From Neckera pumila (lineage: Eukaryota > Streptophyta > Bryopsida > Hypnales > Neckeraceae): 64,000 nt of DNA. The notes below the pieces were generated by a model. The model made no database searches. It saw only the letters and a program-made list of their open reading frames with translations, and was not told the origin of the DNA. Shown here piece by piece: positions 47,113 through 58,547 of this stretch; the first letter of the stretch is position 1, and the number at the start of each line of letters is the position of its first letter. The translations under genes and the position numbers were made by a program. The stretch lies in assembly GCA_963969595.1 (NCBI GenBank), contig OZ018409.1:21360975-21424974 (forward strand), given 5' to 3'.

Positions 47113-47195
47113 TATACATAGAAAACTTTGAATCATTCAATTTCAATCAATGAGTCAAAAGTTATGAAGGATTTAAGTTTGAGGGTAGGTATGGA

Positions 47196-48954
47196 ATCTT
47201 TGAAAATCATAACTACTTAAATGAATCCTTTTAACTTGTTTCAGAACGGTAAAGATGATCATGGAGTGATTCTACCTGTAATGGCATATTTTCATGGTTT
47301 ACTATCTATTGTGATGACAGGAACATCCTACCAACTCCCCCCCCCCTCTACCCAAATTAATTCAGCAGTTGTCCAATGGTTTTTGAAATAAAAAATACTC
47401 ACCCACCCCGCCTATACCGTGGGTTGAAAAAAATGATGGAGCCAAATTGTGGCATCTATCCCAGATAGGGTTAACTCATGTATTACAAACAATATATTCT
47501 ATGTTGTTTGGACGTACCCAGCTCCTTGCAAATTACAAATAGGAAGGGGGGCGGATCATTTAAAAAAAATTCTAATTAAAAATATTAAAAATTAAAAGGG
47601 GGTGGTGGCGGGTCATTTAAAAAATAATAATTAAAAAAATTAAAAAGGGGTGCTTTTGATTGAATGGAGGGGGGGGGGGGGTGCATTAATTGAAATGCAC
47701 TGTGCACTCAAAAGACAGGCCCCTACAATTATGTTAGAGCATTGCCTCATGTAGGAGATTTGTGAGGTGATAATTCTTTATTTTGATACAATATAATTGC
47801 AAAGGTACATAGCATCAAGGTGATGGCAATGTCAAATGTATTTACAAATAAGGGGATTACACTTGCAACAATTCATTGTTATGAGACCCACTTGCTTTCA
47901 TAGTCCAATAATTCTTTATATGATTGTTCAATTATGGTTTCAAATTATTATTGAACATTTGTGTATTCTAATTAGATACTTTATGCCTAATGATTAAATT
48001 GAGAGTTTCAAAATAAAGCAAGCATGATTTAGATTTTTGCATTGGTTCAAAAATATACCAAGCTTGGATGATCTATTCTTCATATGTTGACTTTATTTGG
48101 TGGTATCCTTTCATGATGAAACAATGAAAAGTTTCATTACCAAATTCCATCTAGCATAGCTTCTTGTGAGAGAGGCTTCTTGACTCAAAATCATACCAAA
48201 TCATTAGTAAATGAGGATTAGTAGGAGCTCAATTGCTCATAATTAAGTCAAAGGGAGGAATAGTGTTCAAAGTATAATTTGGGCATCATTTAGGCATAGT
48301 ATAGAATACCTTTTTTCAAAACCTTTGAACTAATAAAAGTTTGGAAATCAAGCTAACTTTCATCTCAAAATCCATTTGAAATTTCAAGCCTATAATCAAA
48401 ATTATAGATAGAGTTCAAAGAAGGATTAGAAGGGACATTTTTTTTTACATTATCAAACATCCTCTGGGAATTTTGTCCATATACTTTTTGAGGAGAGAGG
48501 CTCAAAATCACAAATGATTTTTTATAGTTGAAAGTTAGCTTGATCTTCTAACTCTTCTCAGTTTCAAGGATTTTAGACCGAGATTTTAGAAATAGTTAAT
48601 CTACTATGTCCAAATGGGGTCTAAATTTCTTGCTTTGAGTTCCATTCTTGTGTTTCAGTTATAACAATGTGTGGTCAAGCTCTCACCTTCAAATTGTTTC
48701 GCACAAAGATTTATGATGAATAGTAGATTTCATTATAAAAATAACCTTTCTACTCTATATTCTTACTAAATGTTAATGACGTAATTCCTTCATTTTGCCT
48801 TCAAAAAAATTTCCTGATAGTAGATGGTCAAATGGTAGATTGGTATTTAACTGAATGGATTGTTATTGAATTTTTTGGATTTTCAACAAATCATCTTTAT
48901 TTGTAGATTTGGTTGTCTTTTTCTAGAATTAACAATAAAATGTGGCGCTTTTTT
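47196..48954. other. Gene-free spacer with simple repeats
   Basis: A C-run at 47337-47346, a roughly 55-bp duplicated purine-rich block at 47541-47650 and a G-run at 47667-47681. No coding signal. The remainder is AT-rich and unassigned. Confidence 0.5.
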
Positions 48955-50430
48955 TTAAATCCCTAAAGTCCCATTGTCTCTGCGAGGGACAAAATAGATT
49001 TTGGATAAGTTCCTATTAGTTTAATTTTTGGTGAAACTTTTTGAAACTTTTTCATAAGATAGAAAAATTGATTAGCTTTGTGGCAATATAATTTTATTGC
49101 AATTGGTGCAAGGGTACAAAACTTATACCACAGAAAGCCCTAAACTAAACTTAGTTTCTTTTTGGGCAACCCAAAGAAAATCACAAAAAGTAAAAATAAA
49201 ACATTTTAGTATTTTCTTAAAATATATATTATTGTCTACATGTGAATCTTTGATTCATTCTATTGGGACTAGTAATGAGAAAGTTATAGACAATCTTGTT
49301 TTTTCAAGTAATCTAAGCATCTTCTTGAAAAAATAACTTATAGGATTCATTTTTGAATACAATTTGGGACATTGCAAGAAATTTGTGCAATTTTTGTAGC
49401 AATTTGCACAGTATTCATTTTTTTTCCGGGAGTACTTTATAATTAGGAAAATAATTTTCAAAAAATATAAAAAATATGTTTAATGCATACACCTTTAAAA
49501 AGAAGGTATCCTAGGAAGGAAAAGCATAGAAGATTCTCTAAGTACGAGAACTAGAAAAGTACCAAATCTCATTAAAACAAATATTTTCACTGTAGTTTCA
49601 CATTTTAATTTGTAGAAAAGAAGAAAACAATTTAAAATTAACTAAAAATTGGCCATTTGGAAAGAATTGACAGTGGTGAGATTTCACCAAAAGAATGATC
49701 TTAGAACGTTAACCATCTTGAATGTTTAGAAATTGCACTCAATGAGAGTGTTGTTTGCACTTATGTAGAGGACATAAAATAATATAGTTTCTGATTTCTT
49801 TTGGTAAATATATGCTTTCCTACTATGCAAATAGACCATGAAAATTTCGGTTCCAAATCATAAAAATTGGGGACTCCTAACGTAATAAAAAATCCTAAAT
49901 CTAATTTTGTGATAAATTAAGAAAAATGATTTTTATTATAAAATGATCTTTTTAATTTCTAAAAAATAAAGGATTTGATTACCATCTAGTTAGACATTTT
50001 CAATTGACATTTCATATTCATTGGACATAAGCTTCAAAAGTTATAGTGGATGACAAGAGAGTCACTCTCACTATGATGGAAAATAGGACCAGTCTTTCTT
50101 ACAATGACCCTTTTTACAATTTTCTAAAAAACCATTGTTTGATAGGATTGTTTGATAGGATTCTAAAAAACCATTGTTTAACTTTGCTTGCTAGAACAAT
50201 CTCGTCATTGGAATTGTTGTGTTTCAATTCCATCTTAGAGCTATTAATGATTTAGTTTTCATACAATCTTTGATCTACTTCTGCTTATCAATTTTTTTTT
50301 CAAGAATGAAAATCAAGTATTTGAAAAAAAATAAAAAATTCCTAGACTTTGAACAAGTCTTCAACATAATTTAAAAAGAAATCATAGTCTATAGTGTGAA
50401 ATTTTCCTAATAAAATACCCCCAAAATTAG
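48955..50430 (-). mobile_element. Subfamily A TTAA element interrupted by a family E element
   Basis: Starts TTAAATCCCTAAAGTCCC with the palindrome-like GTCTCTGCGAGGGAC. Reversed A blocks run to about 49365 and resume at about 50116 (ACTTTGCTTGCTAGAACAATC, ATTCCATCTTAGAGCTATT). The right terminus is missing near 50430. Confidence 0.7.
49366..50110 (+). mobile_element. Family E inverted-repeat element, copy 3, no M insertion
   Basis: Starts GGGACATTGCAAGAAA and ends TTTCTTACAATGACCC, an inverted repeat with about 14 of 17 matches. TACAATTT occurs on both sides (49358-49365 and 50115-50122), a possible 8-bp duplication as in hAT elements, though four T bases separate the right copy from the end. 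It interrupts a subfamily A element. Confidence 0.65.
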
Positions 50431-51352
50431 GTTTACTAAGTTAAATTACTAAACTCAAGCAACAACCGCATGACCAAAAAATAGGACATGAAATCCATCA
50501 TATGAAGTGGGACCAACAGAGTAAAATTTGTATTTTTTGGGATAAAAGTTAAAATAAAGTCCCCTATATTGTGCCGTGTCTAGGATATATTGTAGACTTC
50601 TCCCAAGTAATTTGAGGTTTCTTACTACAAATATGAATTTAGAATTTGCAAACTTTTTCATATGTAGCAAATAAAAATTCGTGTATTTTCCCCAGGGCAA
50701 ATCCACCCTGCTGGTCCTACTTCGTGGGCCGGGTATACGTAATGTCCCCCATGACCTTGGAGAACCACAAAATGACATGTGAAAGAAGGGCAAAAGTCGC
50801 CCCATAATTTAAAACTCCCCATCAGCGAAGCCGCAACTGTGCGTCTGCGCCCGTACTCTTCGTTTGCTGGCGCACTGGACACTGGCTTTGCGAGGCTGTG
50901 AAAGCGGTGGAAATCACCAGGGCTTTTTTTTTGGCTTTTTGGTGCTAGATTGCACCAGAAAAAAAAATTGACTAAAAAAGGTTATAAAAAATGCCAAAAA
51001 AATTGGATGAATTGCCAGACAACCTTGAAATTAAAAAAAATATTAGATGAAATCGCCTAATTGTGGATGAAAACCACACTATATATCCAATAAGTGGATG
51101 AATGTTGCAATTTGGAGCACCACTGCAACATTTTATATCGCCACTGTGGCACTTCTTCAAAAATGAAAAAAAAAGCCCTGGAACTCACTAGCCGCAACTT
51201 CAGAGGCGCTTTGGTCGGTTAGCGTGTGTCGACGTGTGGACTATCTCCAAAATGTCTCGGTTGGCTGTGTTTACAATAAAGTTTTTTTGGGAGCCAATGA
51301 GGATGGGTGGTTATCTTTGGATTGGATTGGAAGGAAGGAATCAACTTCGGTA
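50431..51352. other. Spacer with a GC-richer orphan patch
   Basis: Bases 50660-50900 are clearly richer in GC and CpG than the surroundings and are open on the minus strand, but I recognise no domain and no splice partner. A possible gene fragment; not called. Confidence 0.35.
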
Positions 51353-51615
51353 ACTACAGTACACAAAATAGTGAAATTAGGTTGTCCCACACTAATTTAT
51401 TGACAGTCCACACTATATAAATATTCACTATTTTGTACAATGATGCATTCAATTTAGAGCCATGTGTATGGCATAGATTTGTGCACTTGTTCAAGGCTTA
51501 GTTTAGAGAGTGGCATGCGCCTCCATGTGGAACAAGCATCAATTCATGAGGTAATTTATCTTAGGTAAGGCAACCTAATTGACAAGGCGACCTAATTTCA
51601 CTATTTTGTATAGTG
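51353..51615. mobile_element. Probable small TIR element
   Basis: ACACAAAATAGTGAAATTAG at 51361 pairs with CTAATTTCACTATTTTGTAT ending at 51611, and pairing continues inward to GTTGTC/GACAAGGC. The right edge ends TAGTG as CACTA elements do; the left edge is worn. A partial third copy of the end lies at 51411-51445. Confidence 0.55.
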
Positions 51616-51693
51616 ATCGGGATGCAGGGGACGGATGGACTCCAAGGTAAATACTTCATAGATTTGATATGTTGTAGCTATTTTTTTACTCCG

Positions 51694-51768
51694 TATTTTT
51701 TTGGAAACAAGCGTGTTCATTGCAAGGGATTTTCCGTCAGGAAAGAGAGGCTGATTTCACACGAGGTA
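51694..51768. repeat. Dispersed repeat, copy 1 of 2
   Basis: A block containing GGAAACAAGCGTGTTC, TTGCAAGGGATTTTCCGTCA and GGAAAGAGAGGCT recurs at 53495-53575 in the same orientation. Origin unknown; perhaps an old retroelement fragment. Confidence 0.65.
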
Positions 51769-51946
51769 GAACAACCTATTATCACCCTGATTTGCAATTT
51801 GGGTATCTTGTGCAATGCGATGATTGTTGTTTGGATTTTTCAGAGATAGAGGTAGCTAAATTGACTAAAATACAAGTGGAATCATATTAATCTAATAAAA
51901 ATTTGAACTGAATTGATATGAATTTTCATTGCGAAAATATAAAATG

Positions 51947-52149
51947 CACTACAAGAGAAAGGGGTGTTTTAAGTAATGTCTATTAAGTAAGTTTTTAAGT
52001 AAAATTTTACTAAAAAGATTGTCTTTTTAGTAAAATTTTACTTAAAAACTTACTTAAAAGATGTTACTTAAAAGATGTTACTTAAAAGATGTTACTTAAA
52101 AGATGTGATGTCTAGGACACTACTTAAAACACCCCTTTCTCTTGTAGTG
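51947..52149. mobile_element. CACTA-type MITE with 3-bp target duplication
   Basis: CACTACAAGAGAAAGGGGTG at the left, and its perfect complement at the right, continuing into TTTTAAGTA. ATG is duplicated at 51944-51946 and 52150-52152, as CACTA (En/Spm) transposition produces. At 203 bp it is non-autonomous. The interior has a TTTAAGTAAAATTTTACT palindrome and four units of a 14-bp repeat (GATGTTACTTAAAA). Confidence 0.92.
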
Positions 52150-52366
52150 ATGGTTTGTAGGTTCATGGTTTGTCATGACCATCTTAAAAAGCTTCAAAAT
52201 CAGTAACCTACTGTCCTAATTCTATTTGATGAGTTATAAAAGCACAAGTTAAACATTCTAAAAGCACCTCTGTTATTGGTTGAAATTACAACTTTTTTTT
52301 TACAAGGACTTATTTACAATGAAGCTCACCTAAATCAAGATTTATTGAACTACATCCCAATCAACC

Positions 52367-53263
52367 TTAACCCCTAAAGGCCCAAAGGCCCCTCGGGGGA
52401 CACTTGGGATTTCGGGCAGGCTCATGTGACCTGAAATTTTGGTCTGAGTTTTTGAGTTTTTTTTTGAAGATAGGAAATCACATTAGCTTTCTAAAAATAT
52501 AATTTTTTTTCAATCGATGCCTGGGAGCAAAAGTTATGCCACCCAAAGTCAAAAAAGCAACTCACTGGGTAGAAAAAAAAGTATAAATTTTTTTTTTCTC
52601 TTAAAGTTCATGTTTTTGTCTACATTTGAAGCTTTTATTCATTCTATTTGGACTCAAAATGAGAAAGTTATGGACAATCTTGTTTTTTGGGCAATCTAGT
52701 ATCTTCAAAAAACAGCTTACAGAATTCATTTTTGAATGCAATTTTCAATTTTTTTCAATTTTTTTTTTGATGGGTTAAATTTGTTTCCAAGAACAATCCC
52801 ACCATTGGGATTATGGTGTTTTAATTCCACGTAAGAGCTACTAACAATTTAGTGTTTCATTCAATTTTGGACCTACTTCTACTTAAAAAAATTTTAAATG
52901 TAAAATCAGGTTTTGAAATTCTAAATTTTTTAATCATGACTCTAAGCTCAAAAGTTCAATATAAAATAATTTTTTCCAATGGTATTTAGTCCAAAAAAAA
53001 TCTACAAATGGCCCTCAAAGTCATCTAAAATTGCAGGCCACAGTTCCAAAAAACTTCTTTTTCCAACTTCAAATGCTAATATCTTCCAATCCGTATGGTC
53101 AAACTTCATGAAATTTTTACCACATAACCTTAGATAGGTGAAGTACAAGATCCTATGTTTAGATTCTAAGAAAAAAAAAATCGGTTTCTTGAGTGATCAC
53201 AGTAGAAATGGCAATTTTCAGTAGTTTTGGAGCCAAAAAATGCCTTGGGCCTTTAAGGGTTAA
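52367..53263 (-). mobile_element. Subfamily A TTAA element (complete, 897 bp)
   Basis: TTAACCCCTAAAGGCCCAAA on the left, then a CCCCTCGGGGG palindrome; GCCTTGGGCCTTTAAGGGTTAA at the right end, with TTAA at 53260-53263. Collinear with reversed 45512-46444. Confidence 0.88.
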
Positions 53264-54098
53264 ACCGTCCTTGAATAGATGTGATTTTGGCGTCATTCCT
53301 TGACAATAGCAATTAATAAATTGCTTGCTCAAAGTACTTGACGCATATATACTATGAAATAGGTGAGAAATTGGCGCAATTGGGAAGAACCTGTAGATGG
53401 CAGAATTAAGAGGCTGATGGTATTGGGTTGATTGACCTTAAGGTACAAAATTTGTCGCCACTCCCAACAACCACACTATTTGTTTATTTGTTTATTTTTT
53501 TTGAAACAAGCATGTTCAAGAAACACATTGCAAGAGATTTTCCGTTAGGAAAGAGAGGCTAAGTTCACATAGGTAAATAACTTGTCGTCACTAGCAACCA
53601 CACTAATCGGTTTGGATACCTCACCACCATCACCCTGTAGTTAGAGTGCTTTTGGTTCTGAAAGTCACACTATTTTTAAACTTCCTATGTGAAGATCAAA
53701 TGTAACATAAATTTAAGTCATTTTAGTAATAAAAATGACACATCATCTTGTAAATGGTGTGAGGTAACGTGGATCCTATGAATCTTACATGGAAATTCAA
53801 TTTGACACTCGAGTGCTGAATTAGACCTTCACATTATAGTATTGGAAATTTTGAGATCACATTTGGAATTAGAGACCCGAATTTGGTGTAGGAGGTTGTG
53901 AAATACAAAATTAATTGTCCAAAATATGGTATAGGTTCTTCCAGCTATCTTCACATGTGGAAAGAAAAAAAAATCACACCTCAATTCCCATGGAAGGCTC
54001 ATAGGACTTGAACAACATAATATAGATGTAGGCATGGCATTTTGTATCATTTTTTTTATCTTTAATTTTTTTTTTCACAAAAAATAAAATTTAGTCTC
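53264..54098. other. Spacer, no gene seen
   Basis: Holds the second copy (53495-53575) of the dispersed repeat listed at 51694. Otherwise unassigned AT-rich DNA. Confidence 0.45.
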
Positions 54099-55029
54099 TT
54101 AACCCCTAAAGGACCAACATGAATTTTTTGGTCATATAGAATTTTTGGGCAAGTACGTACAACTAGAGATTTCCATATTTTTGGCTGAAATTTTAATAGA
54201 AGATGGGGGTAAGGAATATCTTTCATATGCACCAAATTTCATAACATTTGGAAATACAAATAAAAAATTATGGCCTAATATGTTACTTTTTTGTAACTGG
54301 GCAGTCCGGGCAGATAAAAAAAAATCACTATTTTTGAAAACAAAAATTTGAAACTAGTTTTCTAGAGTTATATATAGGTAAAAAGCTTTGAATCATCCCA
54401 TTTTTATCAATGAGTCAAAAGTTATGAAGATTTTAAGTTTGCGGGCAGTTATGGATTTTCTACTCTAAAACAAACTTTGAAGTCCTTTATCTTACTCAAT
54501 TTTCAATATTTTTTGAAAAAAATGAAATTGTAGGATGTAGATTATTTATTACAACATTGTCACCATTGGGATTAGCATTTTTCAATTCTATAATTAAATT
54601 CTTGACAATTTTGTATTTTGAATCATTCTCTACTACTATCTACTTACTATTTTTTCCTATATGTTATAAAATTCCAATTGAAGTGAAAATTTCCAAACAT
54701 GTAGCAAACTTGTCTAGGAAAAAGAGTCCAAAGAAGCACCATCATTTTGGACATTTTTTCATCAAAAAGTGAGCTTGTGAAGTGCTGCTGCCCTATTTTT
54801 TGCAGGGCCAAAAAAATGGTTTTAGTAACTTTGAATGCTTATTTCTTGCAATCCACGCGGTGGAAATTCCTGAAATATTAACCACATGTTCTCAAGTCAG
54901 TGTTCTATAAGATCCTATGGTTATATATGTCAAAAAAAAGTTATTTTTCAAAAATTGGATACTTGTACTAAAAATGGCAGTTTTGGAGCATTTTCGATGA
55001 GAACATAGTCGTGGAACTTTAGGGGTTAA
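54099..55029 (-). mobile_element. Subfamily B TTAA element, first of a tandem pair
   Basis: TTAACCCCTAAAGGACCAAC at the left and GTGGAACTTTAGGGGTTAA at the right. Collinear with reversed 18727-19656. Its right TTAA (55026-55029) is at the same time the left TTAA of the next element. Confidence 0.9.
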
Positions 55030-55948
55030 CCCCTAAATGCCCAAACACCTTTTTTTTGGCAACATAGCAATTTTGGGCAGCTTACTATGAATGGAGTTTT
55101 TATTTTATTTTATTTTAATTCTCACACAACATTTTTCCAAGGAGTAGCTTTAAGGCCCAACAATTTTCATAACTTTTGACTGCATGGTTAAAAAGGTATT
55201 GTGTGATATGTGATTTTCAATGTTTGGCGGGCATTTCAAAAAATTCTTAGAAAACCGTTTTCTAAGAAAATAAAAATTTGGAATTGGTCTCTAGATTTAT
55301 ATATACATAGAAAGGTTTGAATCATTCCATTTGATTAATGAGATGAAAATTATGAGGAGTTTTAGTTTGCGGGTAGTTATGAAATCTCTATTCTAAAATA
55401 AACTTTGAAGTTATTTATTTAACTCAATTTTGAATAATTTTGAAAAATAATACAAATATTGTGTGTGGGTTGTTTATTACAACATTACAACCATTGAGAT
55501 TGGTATTTTTCAATTCCATAAACAATTTAGTGTTTTGAATCATTCTCTACTTCTTTCTACTTACTATTTTCTTCCTATATATTATACAATTCCAAATGAT
55601 CTTAAAATTTTCAAGCATATAGCCAACTTGACTTCAAAAATAAATTCAAAGAATAACCACCATTTTGGACATTTTTTCATACAAATGTGACCTTGTGAAG
55701 TGCAACTGCCCGGATTTTTGCAGGGACAAAAAAAGAATTTCTCTCAATTCAAACCCTAGTACCTTGCAATTTGCATGATCGAAAAATTCTGAAATTTTTT
55801 CTACATCTTCTCAAACCAGTGCACTACAAGATCTTACGGTTACACATGTCCAAAAATGTTTGTTTTTCCAAAATGTAATACTTGTATTAAAAATGGCAGT
55901 TTTGAAGCGTTTTTGGTGATAATTTAGTCAAATACATTTAGGGGTTAA
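55026..55948 (-). mobile_element. Subfamily B TTAA element, second of a tandem pair
   Basis: TTAACCCCTAAATGCCCAAA at the left and AATACATTTAGGGGTTAA at the right; both ends share the CCCCTAAATG variant. Immediately beyond, TTAACTCCTAAGCG (55945) looks like the start of a third copy whose body cannot be followed. Confidence 0.88.
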
Positions 55949-57357
55949 CTCCTAAGCGTTCAAAGTATTCTCTAGAATTGACAATTCAAAAAAAATCAAC
56001 ATAAAGTACTATTTGGAAGAATATTTTGGAATTGATATACAAACAAAAGTTGTAGATTATGAATCATAGATTCCATTTGTATGGTTAGATTCAACACTGT
56101 CACCAATATTTTTCTACAAATTTTGAAAGGAAAAGTTAAAAGTTCCTTCTAAATTTGATTACAAGCAAAATATTTTTAACTTTTTGAATACTATTTGTTG
56201 GAATGGAATTGAAATGAGGTTCTCTTGATATGGTGATTTTTAAAAAAACAACTGTGTTCACTAAATCTGTGACCACATTTTTGCAAATCCAATTTTGAAC
56301 TAGAGTCAATGAATTTTGGGCTTGGTCAACAACTTGACACACTTCTACACTTGTAATTTTAGAAAAATATGTACTCTAATAAAACCAAATCCAACCATTA
56401 GACAAGACAACAACGTGATAAAATATCTCCACAAATTATGATGACTTCATCCAAGCAATAATGAGAAAAAAAACTGATTTTTCATATGTTTATCCTCCAA
56501 AAATTGGACATCGGAGCACTTCAAAGTTAAGGACCAAGGATTCAACTTTGAATTTTTGTATTTGGAACACGTTTTATTGACGTCATATTTGGAAATTTTT
56601 TAATGAATTTTTTTATTAAGTTTCTAAACATCGTGCTTTACAAGTAAGGTGGTATTGTTTCACTTCATTTCAATATGTATTGCAAAAGAAGTTACAGGAT
56701 TGTTTAATTATTTTTGTGGACACGTCAAACTGTATTATGGAAAAATACATTTAAATTTTATTTGATAAGATAGATTGATAACTATACATAAGCATTTGAT
56801 CCATTCTATTCCCACAAATAGAGAATCGTAAAGTTTGTACAATAAGGGACAAAGAACCGGAGTTTGAGAAAAACACAGGACAAAACTCTTTGAAGCACCT
56901 AAACTTAGTGTGATGGAGTTTGGTATTGTGTTTCTTTTGTACTATTCTTAATTAAATCTTCTTCTAATACTCCTCTACAAAACAGGGTTCAATTACAATT
57001 AACTCTAATGAGATGAAAGATATAATACTTTTAGTTTAGAGAAAATAAAGGTAGATTAATTGTACAAGGTTCTTTTTTGAACCCAAAATTTCAAATACAT
57101 ATAGAAACATAAGACATGAATTGAAATACTCAAATTTTTATTTGGAACAAATGGAGTGAAGCATTGCATTAAAAAAAACAAAATACAAAATAGCCAAGCT
57201 ACGTAGGTTGGTCAATGAAGAAATAAGAGCAAAACAAAAAAGGAAAAATAAAAGAGAGACAAGCTAAGCAAAAAGGCAAGAGGGGGGACCCCTCTTATTT
57301 CAACAAATGCAAGTACCATTCCTACTAGCCAATACCGAGGATTTCAGGACAAGGGAA
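55949..57357. other. AT-rich spacer, no gene seen
   Basis: Apart from the possible terminus at its left edge, nothing was recognised. An AAGAGGGGGGACCCCTCTT inverted repeat lies at 57278-57297. Confidence 0.4.
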
Positions 57358-58547
57358 TTACCCCCAAAAGGACCAACATGCATTTCTGACTATATAGAAA
57401 TTTTGGGCAAGTACGTGTGATTAGAGATTTCCATGTTTTGGGCCCAAATTTTAACAGAAGGTGAGGACAAGGAGTATCTTTCATATGCACTAAATTCCAT
57501 GACATTTGGAAATATGAGTCAAAAATTATAGCCTAAAATGTTACTTCTTTTGTAATTGGGCAATCCGGGCAGATAAAAAAAATTACTTTTTTCAAAAACA
57601 AAAATTTGAAACTGATTTTCTAGAGTTATATACACGTGGAAAGCTTTGAATCATCCCATTTTGATCAATGAGTCAAAAATTATGAAAGATATATAAGGAA
57701 TACATATGGAAGTTCGAGAAGGTATTTATCCTCGGCGTATTCTCTATATCAAAATAAAAGGTCAATAAGATTTTCCTTTAACACGCTTTGGGCAAAAATG
57801 AACTTTGAGAGAAATCAAAGAAAAAGCTGCAGAATTAGCTTGATTTTTACGTGTACCCATAGAAGGACTTTAAAAAGAAGGACTTTAAAATTGAAAAATA
57901 ATTAAAAAGGTACTCATTAAATTCTCAAATAGAATGACTACATAGCAAAAGTAGATGGCGATACAATTTCTATTCTAAAATAAACCTTGAAGTCGTTTAT
58001 TTAACTCATTTTTGAATACTTTTTGAAAAAAATAAAACCATAGGATGTAGATTGTTTATTACAACATTGCAATCATTGGAATTGGCATTTTTCAATTCTA
58101 TAATTAAATTCTTGACAACTTGGTATATTGCATCATTCTCTATTACTATTACTTACTATTTCTTTCCTATATGATGTACAATTCCAAATGAAGTGAAAAT
58201 TTTCAAGCATGTAGCCAACTTGTCAAGGAAAAAGAATCCAAAGAAGCACCACCATTTTGGACATTTTCCATCGAAAAGTGAGCTTGTAAAGTGCAGTTGC
58301 CATGTTTTTCCTAGGGCCGAAAAAATGATTTCAGTGAATTTGAATGGTTATATCTTGCAATCCACGCAGTGGAAATCTTTATAATTTTTACCGCATATTT
58401 TCAAGTCAGCATACTACAAGATCCTACGATTACATGTGTCAAAAAATATTTTAAAAAAAAATGGGTACTTCTTCTAAAAATGATAATTTTTGTATAATTT
58501 TGATGAAGATTTAGTCATGAAACTCACGATGAAACTTTAGGAGTTAG
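57358..58547 (-). mobile_element. Degraded subfamily B TTAA element containing plastid DNA
   Basis: Left end TTACCCCCAAAAGGACCAAC, right end GAAACTTTAGGAGTTAG; both TTAA sites are mutated. Collinear with 54099-55029 except that about 25 bp of B are replaced by about 285 bp of plastid-derived sequence at 57688-57970. Confidence 0.75.
57688..57873 (+). pseudogene. ycf4: Nuclear copy of the 3' end of plastid ycf4 (NUPT), decayed
   Basis: Frame 57688-57873 reads the C-terminal 61 codons of Ycf4, a thylakoid protein for photosystem I assembly: M-E-V-R-E-G-I-Y-P-R-R, Y-I-K-I-K-G-Q, E-K-A-A-E-L-A and F-L-R-V-P-I-E-G-L before TAA. Four internal stops (at GAT ATA TAA, after KGQ, after GQK and after ELA) each fit one transition from the expected Gln or Arg codons or a near miss. 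Such C-to-T and G-to-A changes are typical of methylated nuclear DNA, though editing of an organelle source cannot be excluded. About 100 bp more, to 57970, is probably the downstream plastid spacer. Not functional. Confidence 0.85.

Larger units (their letters stand above)
45505..47195 (-). mobile_element. Subfamily B TTAA element carrying two nested insertions
   Basis: TTAATCC at 45505-45511 and, after the A insertion, AGGACCAAGCTGCG from 46445 together make the B terminus, TTAATCC-TTAA-AGGACC. The body then follows reversed B (TTGGGCAGCTCACTAC, TTTTGACT-like, TGATATGTGATTTTC). A TA-flanked MITE interrupts it at 46718. The B sequence is lost near 47195. Confidence 0.7.

Noticed and set aside
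52018..52110. Short repeats considered as a CRISPR-like array
   Set aside because: Units are directly adjacent 14-mers inside a CACTA MITE with no unique spacers, in a nuclear plant genome.
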